Positions 23,377 through 34,407 are shown, numbered from the stretch's first letter. The stretch: DNA of 64,000 nt from Branchinecta lynchi (GCA_023053575.1 JAKZAP010000018.1:9052001-9116000), one strand, 5' to 3'. Notes: a model not told the origin generated them from the sequence alone. Translations and numbers: made by a program.

Positions 23377-24793
23377 AACGATGGCTGACTGGACCAGCCA
23401 CTACAGTGGTCTATTCAGTGGTTGCAAAAACCAGATTCAGCAGCACTTTGAAAATTTACTTCTTAAATACCTACCAAGGAAGATATTTCAACCTTCTGTT
23501 CTTCCCGTTACTTGTTCTTCCATCGAAATTGCTTTCCGAAAATTAAGAAGAACTGGTTCTACAGATTCTGATGGCCTTAGTGCCGATTTTTTCAAAATTG
23601 AGTGTCCAGCTTTAACACAACACCTTCAGCTGCTATTTCAAATTTGTTTATGCCAGGGTTTGGCTCCGAATAGTTTCCTCTTGGGTACTATAACATCGGT
23701 GATTAAGCGAGGGAAAGACGCGGACCTTTGCAAAAGCTATCGGCCAATTACAGTTTCTTGTACCATAAGCAAAATCCTGGAATACGTCCTTCTTCCAGAA
23801 ATAGTTGAAAAATGTCGCTTTGGTTCAATGCAGTTTGGATTCCGTTCGAGCGCCAGTTGTTCTATAGATATAGCTGGTGCTTTTGACAATATAACGCACT
23901 CTCAGGCCCTATTTTCTCTCATTACTTCTGGCGTGAATCTGTCTGTTGTCTATCTGTTAAAATTTTGGTATGGTCATTCTTCAGTAAGGTTCAAATGGCA
24001 AGGTAGCTTGTCAGAGATTATTCCAGTCCGAATTGGCGCCTTCAGCTGCATAGCTTACGCGGACGACTTGCTCTTAGTAAGCCGTACCCGATCCACACTC
24101 ACCAAAAATGTCTGTAAGCTGTCGTCGGAACTTCTCAAAATCGGTCTTGAAGTTAACCTCTCAAAATGTGAGTACCTGCATTTCAACCCTTCGTCAAATC
24201 GTTTGAATGCTAAAGCTTCTATCTCTCTTGGATCGTTCGTCGTCAGATCAACAGAATCTCTACGATGGCTTGGCATAACGTTCAAATCCTCGTTGTCAAA
24301 ATTTTGCTCTTCGGTTGTTCAAGAAGTTTCTAGATCAATCCGTACCGCCTATGGGCGCATCGTCCCCAACCGGGGGCGCTATAATCATAAAGCTTTGGGA
24401 AAATTGTACAGCACCTTCTGCGCTCCTTCTATACTATTTCGTTCTGGTGTCACTCATGTTCTGCGAAAGAAGGAGATAAAAAAGATGAGATCATGTTATT
24501 TTAAATATGCAAAGCACCTGCTCCACTTGTCGAAATTATGCCATAACCATACTTTGACGGAGAAGTTCAAAATTCAAGATGCAAGTGTTACCCTTTTGGG
24601 TGTTTCTTCTTCGCTATCAAAAATCATTGACAACAGAACCCAACCAGCGCACGACCTTCTACACTGCTTCCTGGCCAACGATTGAAATTAAGTGTCTTTT
24701 TGTGTATGTTTATGTGTTTTATTTACTTTCTTCATTTACTCCGCTTTCTGAAAACGGCGGGTTATAAATAAATTACTTACTTATTACTTACTA
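23377..24793 (+). mobile_element. Truncated LINE with TTAC-repeat tail
   Basis: A LINE fragment without endonuclease, 5' truncated close to the ATG of its residual frame. It ends TTTACTCCGCTTTCTGAAAA, a CGGCGGGTTATAAATAAATT phrase and TTACTTACTTATTACTTAC. The 3' ~140 bases recur at 56205-56340, and diverged inverse copies of the end occur at 7935, 9355 and 41035. Confidence 0.9.
23381..24685 (+). CDS. LINE reverse transcriptase remnant, 434 codons
   Basis: Reverse transcriptase of a non-LTR retrotransposon (probably CR1/Jockey group; clade uncertain). Visible motifs: YRPITVSCTISKILEYVL (residues 120-137), QFGFRSSASC (151-160), SIDIAGAFDN (161-170, motif A with Asp), IAYADDLLLVS (224-234, the YADD catalytic box) and a LRWLGITF thumb-side motif. 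Two core segments look too short: SSASC runs directly into the motif A strand, and IIPVRIG (213-219) runs into AFSCIAYADD, without the QG..LSP block expected between them. Both joints keep the frame. No endonuclease is present and the C-terminal CCHC knuckle is absent, so it cannot be a full autonomous element. The Met at 23381 is simply the first in frame. Confidence 0.88.
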   Translation: MADWTSHYSGLFSGCKNQIQQHFENLLLKYLPRKIFQPSVLPVTCSSIEIAFRKLRRTGSTDSDGLSADFFKIECPALTQHLQLLFQICLCQGLAPNSFLLGTITSVIKRGKDADLCKSYRPITVSCTISKILEYVLLPEIVEKCRFGSMQFGFRSSASCSIDIAGAFDNITHSQALFSLITSGVNLSVVYLLKFWYGHSSVRFKWQGSLSEIIPVRIGAFSCIAYADDLLLVSRTRSTLTKNVCKLSSELLKIGLEVNLSKCEYLHFNPSSNRLNAKASISLGSFVVRSTESLRWLGITFKSSLSKFCSSVVQEVSRSIRTAYGRIVPNRGRYNHKALGKLYSTFCAPSILFRSGVTHVLRKKEIKKMRSCYFKYAKHLLHLSKLCHNHTLTEKFKIQDASVTLLGVSSSLSKIIDNRTQPAHDLLHCFLAND

Positions 24794-24963
24794 AGAACTT
24801 GACCTTACTCTTGACCCAAAGAATCCTCACACCAAGTTTCATCAAAATATTTCATTCCCTTCGAGAGTTATAGAGCACGCAGACGGACAGACGGACGGAC
24901 AGACGGAGAACTTTTGCGATGTCATAGGTATCCCGCCACTTACGTTTTAGGATCCCAAAACGA

Positions 24964-26510
24964 AAACACAGAGTTGTTGCACGTAGGTTCAGGGTCTAGG
25001 ACCGGCAACGAAAATAGTTTTACGCTGAAGTGCGACGTTTGTGTAGATTTCGTATGAACCGGCAATGAAAATTGAAGTTTGCGACGCTTCCCGCTCCAGT
25101 GCGACGTTTCACGCTGTAGTGCGACGTTTCACGATGCAGTGCGACATCTCAATCTGAAAAAATAAAATAGCGTAGATTTGGTGTCATGAACCGGCAACGA
25201 AAATTGAAGTTTGCGACGTTTCCCACTCCAGTGCGACTTTTCACGCTGTAGTGCGACGTTTCACGATGCAGTGCGACGTCTCACGCTGCAGTGCGACGTC
25301 TCACGCTGCAGTGCGACGTCTCACGCTGCAGTGCGACGTCTCACGCTGCAGTGCGACGTCTCACGCTGCAGTGCGACCCAAAGAATCCTCACACCAAGTT
25401 TCATCACAATATTTCATTCCCTTCGAGAGTTATAGTGCACACAGACGGACAGACGGACGGACAGACGCAGAACTTTTGCGATGTCATAGGTATCCCGCCA
25501 CTTACGTTTTGGGATCCCAAAACGAAAACACAGAGTTGTTGCACGTAGGTTCAGGGTCTAGGACCGGCAACGAAAATCGTTTGTGTAGATTTGGTATGAA
25601 CCGGCAGTGAAAATTGAAGTTTGCCACGCTTCCCGCTCCAGTGCGACGTTTCAAGCTGTAGTGCTACGTCTCACGCTGCAGTGCGACGTCTCACGCTGCA
25701 GTGCGACGTCTCACGCTGCAGTGCGACCCAAAGAATCCTCACACCAAGTTTCATCACAATATTTCATTCCCTTCGAGAGTTATAGTGCACACAGACGGAC
25801 GGACAGACGGAGAACTTTTGCGATGTCATAGGTATCCCGCCACTTACGTTTTGGGATCCCAAAACGAAAACACTGAGTTGTTGCACGTAGGTTCAGGGTC
25901 TAGGACCGGCAACAAAAATAGTTTTACGCTGAAGTGCGACGTTTGTGTAGATTTGGTATAAACCGGCAATGAAAATTGAAGTTTGCCACGCTTCCCGCTC
26001 CAGTGCGACGTTTCAAGCTGTAGTGCTACGTTTCACGATTCAGTGCGACATCTCAATCTGAAAACAATAAAATAGCGTAGATTTGGTGTCTTGAACCGGC
26101 AACGAAAATAGAAGTTTGCGACGTTTCCCACTCCAGTGCGACTTTTCACGCTGTAGTGCGACGTTTCACGATGCAGTGCGACGTCTCACGCTGCAGTGCG
26201 ACGTCTCACACTGCAGTGCGACGTCTCACACTGCAGTGCGACGTCTCACGCTGCAGTGCGACGTCTCATGCTGCAATTTAACGCTTAACGCTGTGGTGCA
26301 ACGTTTCACCCTCCAGTGCGGAGTTTCACGCTGCAGTACGACGTTTCACGTCGCAATGAGACGTTTCCCGCTGCGATGAGACATTCCACGCTGCAGTGCA
26401 ACGTTTCATGCTGTGGTGCGACGTTTCACGCTCCAGTGCGGGGTTTCACGCTGCAGTATGAAGTTCACGCTGTAGTGAGATTTTCACGCTGCAGTGCAAC
26501 GCCGAAATCG
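24964..26510. repeat. CpG-rich 20-bp minisatellite in a higher-order array
   Basis: The 20-base unit is GTGCGACGTCTCACGCTGCA, perfect or nearly so in blocks 25211-25376, 25621-25726 and 26116 to about 26505, with degraded units at 25080-25160 and 25981-26060. Blocks are separated by copies of a linker (TTGCACGTAGGTTCAGGGTC, AACCGGCAACGAAAATTGAA). Two blocks are fused to a piece of family A 3' end (25372-25522 and 25724-25865). Three units make 60 bases, so every frame stays open; the open frames here are artefacts of the repeat. Confidence 0.92.
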
Positions 26511-27132
26511 ATTTCCTTTCTAATTACTCTGGCTTGGAGAATACTTGGATTGAACATAAATAATACCTCCTGCTTCAGAGAGTCTGATGACAATGAAACA
26601 TCTAGTAAATGAAAAGACCACGCTTTGGTTAGTATTATGACAGTTATAGGAAACTAGTAAGTTTGAAATTGATGTCCCTTTGACACACCAAATAAGGAAG
26701 TCTTGTAATTTCAAAGTAATAGTCTCAGTAGGAAATCTGATAACAAGGTAATCTAAACTTTGGCCGTCGGTCAGGGCTTTACATGGAGCGTTTAGTATTA
26801 TGAAACTGACCAAGGTTCTGCGAAAACTGCATCGTGCTACGCATCTGCCATTTTCACGATATCTGTGAAGGCTTATAGTCCTAAATTTCGCCCAAAAAAG
26901 AGAACCCCCTGCACAGAGCAAAAGTTGGCCTCTCGAAATTGTGCATCACAGACTGTGGAACATGGAAGAGAGAAAGAGAGATTTTACTCTTAGAGGGTCA
27001 CAGCGTAATCGCCGAGGGGTTGCCCACTCTCGATGATAGTGTGCAGCAAGTGCCCGGTGCCACGGTGCCAACACCAGCCCCCAGCGGATGCCACGTGTTA
27101 GAACATTAAATTCAGCATTTTTAGAAGCGTTT
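26511..27132. other. Intron 2, nothing recognised
   Basis: No supported gene. The 133-codon minus-strand frame 26520-26921 has no motif I recognise. Confidence 0.35.
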
Positions 27133-27360
27133 GAAAAACGAATCGCCTAATTTATGACTGGCACCGCTAGTTTCAGTCGGTTCTGAAAAAGGGGAACAGT
27201 AGGTGCTGGGAGGTGGGTAACGTCTCGGTATTTAACCTTATTGGTGAAACGTAATTCACAGGTAAACCTATATAAAATAAGTCAAGACGTAGTTAAAAGG
27301 CCTTCACTGATTTGCTAGGGATAGAAACTGTATCACAGAATCGGTAATCTGCAGTGCTGA
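27133..27360 (+). repeat. Family K repeat, copy 1
   Basis: Block order AATCGCCTAATTTATGACTG, CAGTAGGTGCTGGGAGGTGG, CGGTATTTAACCTTATTGG, AAAATAAGTCAAGACGTAG, ATAGAAACTGTATCACAGAA. An inverted copy lies at 29687-29876. Confidence 0.75.
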
Positions 27361-27464
27361 GAGTGTGCGATCCACACTGTCAGGATTTTCTTAACTGATA
27401 CCATATGTTTGCGCATCCTTCTTGTTAAAATGTTGTGAAAATTATATTTTACTGAGCAAAACGG

Positions 27465-27655
27465 ATACGTTAGCTGAATTTTATTAGAGCCATGTTTTGG
27501 CCCTTCTTGGCATGGGTCCTCTTCAGGCTCAAAACCGCTCAAGTTGGAAAAAGAACTTATGGAAAAAAAACTTGCCAAGAAGGGCCGAAATATGGCTCTA
27601 ATAAAATTCAGCTGACGTATCCGTTTTGCTTCGTCAAATATGATTCGCAGGCAGC
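27465..27655. repeat. Family B fold-back
   Basis: Two family B halves face each other: GCAAAACGGATACGTTAGCT, GCCCTTCTTGGCATGGGTCC forward, then CTTGCCAAGAAGGGCCGAAA and CAGCTGACGTATCCGTTTTG inverted. About 80-base arms. Confidence 0.8.
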
Positions 27656-28422
27656 TTGGGCTGAAGGAATGTTGTGAAAATATATCTGTTGTGATCCTTT
27701 AAGTATTATTTTCGCGAAACATAATACTGAATAAAGTTTATTCAAACAATGTTTCACACAAGTATGCGCAAACATGTTATCTGCTATCAAACTGTGGCAG
27801 TGTAGGTAGTATACCACAGAGATATGTTGACCAAGTATATTTGTGCTTGGGTTCTTGTTGTTGTTGTGGATGAATGAATGAATGAACTTTGTTACACGTA
27901 AAGTGTAAAACACAAAATACGGAGTATTATGAAAGAAACAAAACTATAAATAACGAAAAAACAACAACAGACTAACAAAACAACATGAACAAGCTAACCC
28001 GCATCAATAAGAAAGAATGTTGAGAGTGAATGTGAGAGAATGTTTTGAATGCTGACTTCTGGGAGAGTCAATCGCTTTTGTATGTGCCTATATTGCCTAT
28101 CCCCAGTGTATGGAAATATGCCTCTATAGCCTATATATAAGCTAAACTGCGGCCGTCTGCGATTGTCAAAGTTATAAAATGTGTGGGGGGTTGACTGAGA
28201 CGTCGTACCGAGTATATTGACTCAGTCCAATCTTGATCACTTTTCCATCTTTGAAAATAAATTATTTATCAGTGACAAATATCATTTGTGAGTAGTGTCG
28301 AGAGTGTACACCTCCTCGCTAATCTGTTGTAATTTAGCTTGGAGTTTTGTCAAGATATGTCAGACTGTAATTAAAGACGATTTTGTGCAGCTTTAATTGG
28401 TTCATCACAATCTATCTCCTAG
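27656..28422. other. End of intron 2
   Basis: Contains a GAATGAATGAATGAACTTTG phrase near 27870, typical of a retroposon tail in inverse orientation, then unrecognised sequence and the acceptor tract at 28403-28422. Confidence 0.4.
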
Positions 28423-28612
28423 GGTGATCTCAACGTATCACGATGAAGCGTCCCACTTCGTACATATTCTTACTGCTGCCAGCGGCAGACCCAACAGAAC
28501 ATATCTAGTCCCCGATGACTTTGTCCCTGTGGTGCAAGACGTGGTTGAGACACATCCGGGTCTGACGTTTTTGAAGGAAGCAACGGAGTTCCACTCGAGA
28601 TATATAAACACG
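28423..28612 (+). CDS. PPP2R3: PPP2R3 exon: DDFVPVVQDVV / THPGL block
   Basis: Encodes the last base of Gly113 and residues 114-176, ending in phase 0 after INT. It carries DDFVPVVQDVV and THPGLTFLKEATEFHSRY, among the most conserved stretches of B'' subunits. The acceptor is TATCTCCTAG and the donor GTAAGT. The open frame runs past the donor into the intron, so the exon edge is set by the GT and by joining to VIARIFY in the next exon. A fold-back element begins about 190 bases downstream. Confidence 0.96.
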
Positions 28613-28796
28613 GTAAGTCGTCTTTATTTCCTCTACTTTAAAGACCATTCTGTCTACGTTCCGCTTTGCAAATTCCTCCTCGCCAAATGGTCCCTTGCAT
28701 AACAAAAATAGCAAGCAAAAACAACCACCCAGAGAGACCAAATTCCGCGTTTCCAGTGCGCGTGTTCCATCCTTCTTACATAGTAACTATTAATTA

Positions 28797-29316
28797 CTCA
28801 TCTCGAGCGTGTTCCACCCTACTTACTATAGTTACTACGCATGACGTCATGAATTTTAGCTTCTTGGTTGGAACACATTTTTCTATTTTCAGTGAAATAT
28901 CATGCCACGGGCTAATCTGGCCAGTCACGTTACAGAGATTTATAGTTATAATGCTTACTACGCTCTCGAGCATGGTAAGCAAATAGTTGCTATTAGTTAC
29001 TATTTCGAGAAGGTTAGAACGGTCGGCGTAGTAAGTTCTTATGAGGTTGGAAGGAAAATGGTAACTAATAGTTACTGTTGTTAGAAGGGTGGAACACTCT
29101 CTTCGTTACCCGTGAAAAGTTACTACTTTAACCGTCCTGACCTTCTCGAAATGGCAACTATTTGCTTACCACGCACGGAATCGTAGCGAGGGTGATAATT
29201 GCGATGTCTTCAGATGTTTTGCCGAAAGTAGAAAAATTCGTTCCAGCTGTGACGCAAAGAAAGCAGAAGCTCCGATGTCATGCTTAGTTACTATAGTAAG
29301 TAGGGTGGAGCACGAT
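28797..29316. mobile_element. Fold-back element (family F), copy 1
   Basis: Left terminus TCGAGCGTGTTCCACCCTAC followed by TTACTATAGTTACTACGCAT; the right terminus on the reverse strand reads TCGTGCTCCACCCTACTTAC then TATAGTAACTAAGCATG. Internal TAGTTACTATTTCGAGAAGG and its inverse CCTTCTCGAAATGGCAACTA show that it folds along most of its length. No protein. Confidence 0.75.
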
Positions 29317-29686
29317 CTATATGTCGAAGTAATTGTTGTCGTTACTTGTCGTCGTAGCCGACGGTGGACACGGAGGCATTTTTTCTGCCGACCCCCCTCA
29401 ATTTTGAGGGTGGTCTAGAGTCTGGGCCTCATTTTGAAAATGATCAACTCCCGTAGAAACAGCAACAGGCGGGTCCATCAGACCAAATCTTTTAATCAAA
29501 TATTGGTTACTGGACCACGGAGGTAGCCCAAGCAGATTTTTCGGAAACTTAAAGTAAATCATACGCAGCTTTTTCTCATCTGTCCGAGTGAAACATTTCA
29601 GGATTACATTTCTGTAAATCCCCCGCGTCTCGTTATCGGCGCTCCTCCACATATGACCACGTGACCACGTAAATTGGACACTCTTA

Positions 29687-29876
29687 GCACTTCAGATTGC
29701 TGATTCTGTGGTACAGTTTCTATTTAACTACGTTTTGACTTATTTTATGTATATTTTCCTGTGAATTATGTTCGACCAATAAGGTCAAATACCGAGGGGT
29801 TACCCACCTCCCAGCACCTACTGTACAGCTTTATCAGAACCAACCGAAGTGCCAGTCATAAATTAGGCGATTTGTT
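29687..29876 (-). repeat. Family K repeat, copy 2 (inverted)
   Basis: Reverse-complement copy of 27133-27360: TTCTGTGGTACAGTTTCTAT, CTACGTTTTGACTTATTTTA, CCACCTCCCAGCACCTACTG, CAGTCATAAATTAGGCGATT. It lacks about 20 bases present in copy 1. Confidence 0.75.
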
Positions 29877-30530
29877 TATTTGCCACCGTGGTACAAGAAT
29901 AGAAAATTATCCAGAATGTTAGTGTTCCGGATGTAACGTCAGAGCTGGCCTTGCTCCACAGGGGGCTGTCCGGGTCTGCAGTTTCGAACCTTGAGCCTTT
30001 TCATGGTCTTCTCCAATGTTTTTCTCGTAGTTGAGTTGTTTTTCTTTTTTTTTTGTTTCTTTTTGTTTTTTAGTTTATTACTCCACTTTTTGTTGTTTGT
30101 TGTAGTAGGTGAAAAGTAAATTATTATTATAATCAAATAGACCCACAAGTAGATGAGTCGAAATTTTGCAACCTTTTTCTCGAGCAATGGAAGTTTTGCA
30201 CTGTCTTTGGAGTAGAAAGTGAAAGCTATTATTTTCTGCTCATTACCTTGTGTATTTGTATTTTACCATCTCTCTGTCACATGATTTGATAATGAGACAA
30301 TGGGGGACTTTCAGAAGCCTGTCCGGGATCGGTGAATTTGAATAAGTCAAAATGCGTCTGCCTTGCCCGCAGTTCCTTCACCTGGAGCTGGATTCTCACA
30401 GAAGAACATTTTCAATGGGCAAATTTCGAGCCGCCAGTGAAAATTGGCGTCGACGCACCATTCTTGGAGCCCTGATCGGACACAAAAACTATCATCTAAA
30501 TTCTGGTTTTTTAGCAATATGGACATTGCT
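29877..30530. other. Intron 3, mostly unrecognised
   Basis: A T-rich tract with TTTATTACTCCACTTTTTG then AAATTATTATTATAAT (30070-30132) looks like a LINE-type 3' end with an ATT tail. The rest shows nothing. Confidence 0.4.
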
Positions 30531-30853
30531 CAGGGCTGCGTTATGTCACATGATAGTGTGAATTGCCACTCTGTTTTGTTTTTCTCACTCTTGTCCTACG
30601 TAGGACATAAACTTCAGTCTATTTCAGAAAAAGTCCAGAATCCAGATGTGTAATTTCCAGCAGTAATTCCGACCTAAGTGACTATTTTGTGTTTTTCCAC
30701 GAATATAAAATTGAGATGTGTCGTTTTGGAGAAGTGACTCGAACCAGAAGTGACCATTTCACATTTTATCATGAAAATAAAATTTCACCCCTAATTCACT
30801 CTCTGTTTTCGACTAGAAGCCGCTCTCTAATTTTCTTCGGGGTGGCAACCCTG
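30531..30853. mobile_element. hAT-type MITE (family L), copy 1, 323 bp
   Basis: Begins CAGGGCTGCGTTATGTCAC and ends GGGTGGCAACCCTG. Flanked by ACATTGCT (30523-30530) and ACGTTGCT (30854-30861), an 8-bp duplication with one mismatch. The interior CTTGTCCTACGTAGGACATA and ATTCACTCTCTGTTTTCGAC is shared with 53145-53458. Confidence 0.85.
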
Positions 30854-30861
30854 ACGTTGCT

Positions 30862-32689
30862 ACCGTTGACGCTCCAGATAACGTTGATGTAAGGCCTGCA
30901 CAAAAAGTACAGACCTCACTCAGCAGTATCTATTGGCCTAGATCCAGCCCTCAGTCGTGATACATTTCCAGTTAGAATGCGAACGGAAACTCCCTAACTT
31001 ACTTACGCCGGTGCTTAGAGATTATAAAACCTATCTGTAGAGAGAACATAGGATTCATATAGTATAGAAAACTTCAATGTTTGGCTCTGGAATGGAAATA
31101 AGATTTTTTCCTGCATCTGTATCTGTATCTGTGTTCCTTTGTACCATATTTTACTGAGAAATTAACAAAAAACAAGTGAATTCCAAGTGATTTATTTTCT
31201 TTTATGTAGTAATTCTATATATTCAAGTATTTTAACACGTCAAATGTAATGGTCGACGTATTTAGTGCCGTGTCGACGCTACGAGTTAGATCAATAAAAA
31301 CATCTATCGATCTAAATATAGCAAATCCTACTTGATTTCTTTCAGTTGCCAAGTTTTTCGATATATATAGCAGCCTAGTCGAGGATTCGTTCTCTAAGTT
31401 ACTATTTCTCTCTTACTAAACTTCACCCCTGACGAATAAGGGAAAACCTGTGTCATCCAAAACAGAACCTGCTATTCGACAAGCTAAACACGTGAATTTT
31501 GTCTAACTAAAAAAAAAAATAGTTCGTCACGTTTGTCAGAAACAAAAGAGTCTTTTTTTTTGGCACACCTTCATTCACTCATTCTTCTTGTCTGTGTTTG
31601 AAAGCAAGGCTTGGTCATTAAAGCTTAACCGAAAAGGGCTGATTTACGACAATCTAGTTAATTAACTTAAATAGTCTTGAAGACCCGATGAAATTGCGCT
31701 ACTTCGTTGCTCCGCATTAGTATAATCGATTTTCATCGAATGAACTTTTTCTTTTGGATTTGTGGTACCTCTATGTGCTAGTACCTCTATGTTTGGGAAA
31801 ATTAGCAACTGCTACGGTAACGATTGCCGAAAAATAAATCTTTCTGGGACAAAGGCAATAATGTGCTTCCTTCATATGTGACATTAGAAAGTGGAAATAA
31901 ACATTTTTCTTAGCTTCGTTTCATTAGCCATAAAAAGCACGCCTTTATTGCAGTTCAAATTCTCCGCGTCTGCATAAACCTTGTCCTGTCGGGCCAGCAG
32001 TGCATATTCTGAACCTCACTATACTGAAGCCCAAGCTGAAAAAACAAAGAACCCCTTAGCAGGAAAAATAATTAAGTGTATTCAAATCCAAGATAAAAAA
32101 AAAATAAGCTGCCCTTTCAGTTAAACTTAAGATTATATCTTCTTTATGTTACTTCTTGCAAGTAGAACAGGCACTTCTATCTCCGCCGGGGAATCGGTAA
32201 ATCTCTAGTTTGGGACGAGATGAGCTCTGACGCAAACCTCAATTAAGTATGCCTGATTAAAAACCCGTGCATGTGTGTTACTCGGTTATTGCTGGAGCGG
32301 TTCCAGGACGCATTCCCCTGATAGTCCGGGATTCAGAGCGCGATATCGTTCAAAAACGGAGGGGTAGTCACGAGCTGTAGAAGTTTGAAGAATTTTTCCG
32401 GACCAACTATGTGTGTTGAGAACGACAATCGATCGTACTGCACCGATGTACGTAACCGACATTTAATTATTAAGAACAAAAATTGTTTTGTACCAAGTAA
32501 TTGTAATTGTACCAAGAGGTTTTGTTTTTGTGAACTTCCTCAAACTTATCGGAACTGTAACTGGCAGTTTCGAACGGGCGAGGTTATATTTGGGTTATAC
32601 ATATTTTTACCACTTACAGAAGCAAAAAATTGGAGTACATGAAAGAAAAAATAACAAGAGCTAGAAGTTTATATGGCACTTGCAAGGCT
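30862..32689. other. Intron 3, nothing recognised
   Basis: 1.8 kb of AT-rich sequence without a supported gene or clear repeat, apart from a short TCTGTATCTGTATCTGTG tract near 31117. Confidence 0.4.
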
Positions 32690-33330
32690 GGGTCGGATGA
32701 GGAAAGTAGGAATTTGCCAATTCGTGGGTTTGTCATGATCATTTGTAAGCGATAGCTTTGAGAAAACAATGATCATTGGCCCTTGGGAATCACGAGAATG
32801 TATCGTTTGGTAAAAAAGTATTTATTTTTGCACTTGGCAGTGATGATGTGCAATATAAGGGCGCTAGAAATTTATTTGTAAGCAGAACCCTTGATAAAAA
32901 TCATGATGGGTTCATGGGGATCATGAAAATGTATATCTTGTGCTAAAAATTACTTTTTGTACCTTTAAGGAATTCACTTGTAAGCAAAACTCTTGAGGCA
33001 AAAATGATCATGGGCTCTTGGAGATCATGAATATGTATCGTTTGGTCAAAAGTATTTTTTCCACTCTTCGGTTAAGATGCGCACTTAAAGGGTGCTAGAA
33101 ATTTATTTGTAAGCAAAACCTTAGAAATTAGGAAATGTATCGTTTGGTCAAAAGTATTTTCTCCACTTTGCAGTAAGATGCGCGTTTTAAGGGAGCTACA
33201 AATTCATTTGTAAGCAAAACCCTTGAGGCAAAAATGATCATGGGCTCATTTGTATCATGAAAATGTATATTTTGCTCAAAGGTATTCCCTGTACTTTGCG
33301 GTAAGATGAGTACTTTAAGGAATAGGCGGA
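32690..33330. repeat. Diverged tandem repeat, ~118-bp period
   Basis: About five units sharing TTTGTAAGCAAAACCCTTGA, GGCAAAAATGATCATGGGCT, TCATGAAAATGTAT and TTTGGTCAAAAGTATTTT phrases. No coding frame. Confidence 0.7.
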
Positions 33331-33419
33331 TCTGGAAAGTGACAATTTCTTAGCCAATCTTGTCGAGTCTCTAATCGTCGTAGCATATCCGAAGTACCTT
33401 AACTAGCGATCACTGGAAT

Positions 33420-34275
33420 TCCGCCCCCCCCCCCCCCCCCACAGTGCCCGGATCCAATCCGGTTCTGTAAATATGATTTATCTAGAGTATTTACTTGTTA
33501 TTCCCACCCCTTCTTAAGCCGGTCACGAATTTCCCGGTCACCCCCCACGTTTGTCGGATCCGTACGGGCATGAAAAAGAACTTCAGGGACACGTCGTCTG
33601 TTCAGTTATTAAATTTCATTGGAATCCGATCACCGTTCAAAATTATGCAGCATGACTCAATATTCGGGATTCCCCCTCCATCCACTCCCCCACGAGGATC
33701 GGTTCGAGAAAATTACTATTTCCAAGCCAGTTTGATCAGGTCCCTCATATGCCTGCCAAATTTTGTCGTCAAAATTCCCAAAACCGCAATCACCTTAATT
33801 CCGGGAAATCTTGTCACCACTATCACCCCCAAAGTGTCCGGATCCAGTCTGATTGTGTAAAAAAATTATCTAGAGCAGATGCTTGTTCTTCCCAGCAAGT
33901 TCCTCCCCGATCACTCCAGTCTAACCGTTTTACGAGATTTCTGCCCCCCCCCCCCAACTCCCCCACAGCTGTCGAATCCTGTCCACACTTGAAATGGGAC
34001 ATCAGAGACATGTCTTCTGTTCAGTTATTAAGTTCCATTCGAACCCGATAACAATTTCGAAAGTTACGTACAACTCAATATCCGGATTCCCCCTCCCTCC
34101 ACTCCACCCCATATGGTCGGATCGGGAAACTGATTATTTACAAGTTGATTTGATCGGGTCCCTGACACGCCTGCCAAGTTACATCGTCCTAGCACATCTG
34201 GAACTAACTCGCAATCGTGGGACAGACCGACCGACCGACAGACGGAATTACGATCGGTTTATGGCACTTGAGCTG
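33420..34275 (-). repeat. Family C element, inverted and diverged copy
   Basis: Starts after a C run (33424-33440). It contains GTGCCCGGATCCAATCC, CCCCCTCCATCCACTCCCCC and ATTCGAACCCGATAAC, the inverse of family C units, and ends in a GACCGACCGACCGACAGACG tract then TTTATGGCACTTG, the inverse of the family C left terminus. Confidence 0.7.
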
Positions 34276-34404
34276 TTTGGCTGCAACTGCCATAAAAACA
34301 CAAACGAAATTAAAGAAAATATATACACACGCTAAATATAAGTAATAAAGCTTATCGATGAATTGAGTTAGGACGCGGCTTGCGCAAACGTGTAGCTCTT
34401 GATC

Positions 34405-34407
<3 letters not shown>

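Larger units (their letters stand above)
22453..24963 (+). repeat. Family A dispersed element, copy 5, split by a LINE
   Basis: The left part 22453 to about 23376 has three clean ~137-bp units (near 22927, 23064, 23203). The right part resumes at about 24794 with AGAACTTGACCTTACTC and ends ACGTTTTAGGATCCCAAAA. The LINE sits between GAGCCCATCT and GAACTTGACC, which are contiguous in the other copies. Confidence 0.85.

Noticed and set aside
24964..26510. CRISPR-like array
   Set aside because: The repeats are contiguous 20-mers without unique spacers, in an animal intron.
25211..26612. Several overlapping + strand frames of 74-119 codons
   Set aside because: They are translations of the 20-bp minisatellite in successive frames (60 bases = 20 residues); open only because the unit lacks stops.
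28613..28702. Frame continuing past the 28612 donor
   Set aside because: Intron read-through; GTAAGT follows INT and the next family residues (VIARIFY) are in exon 37774.
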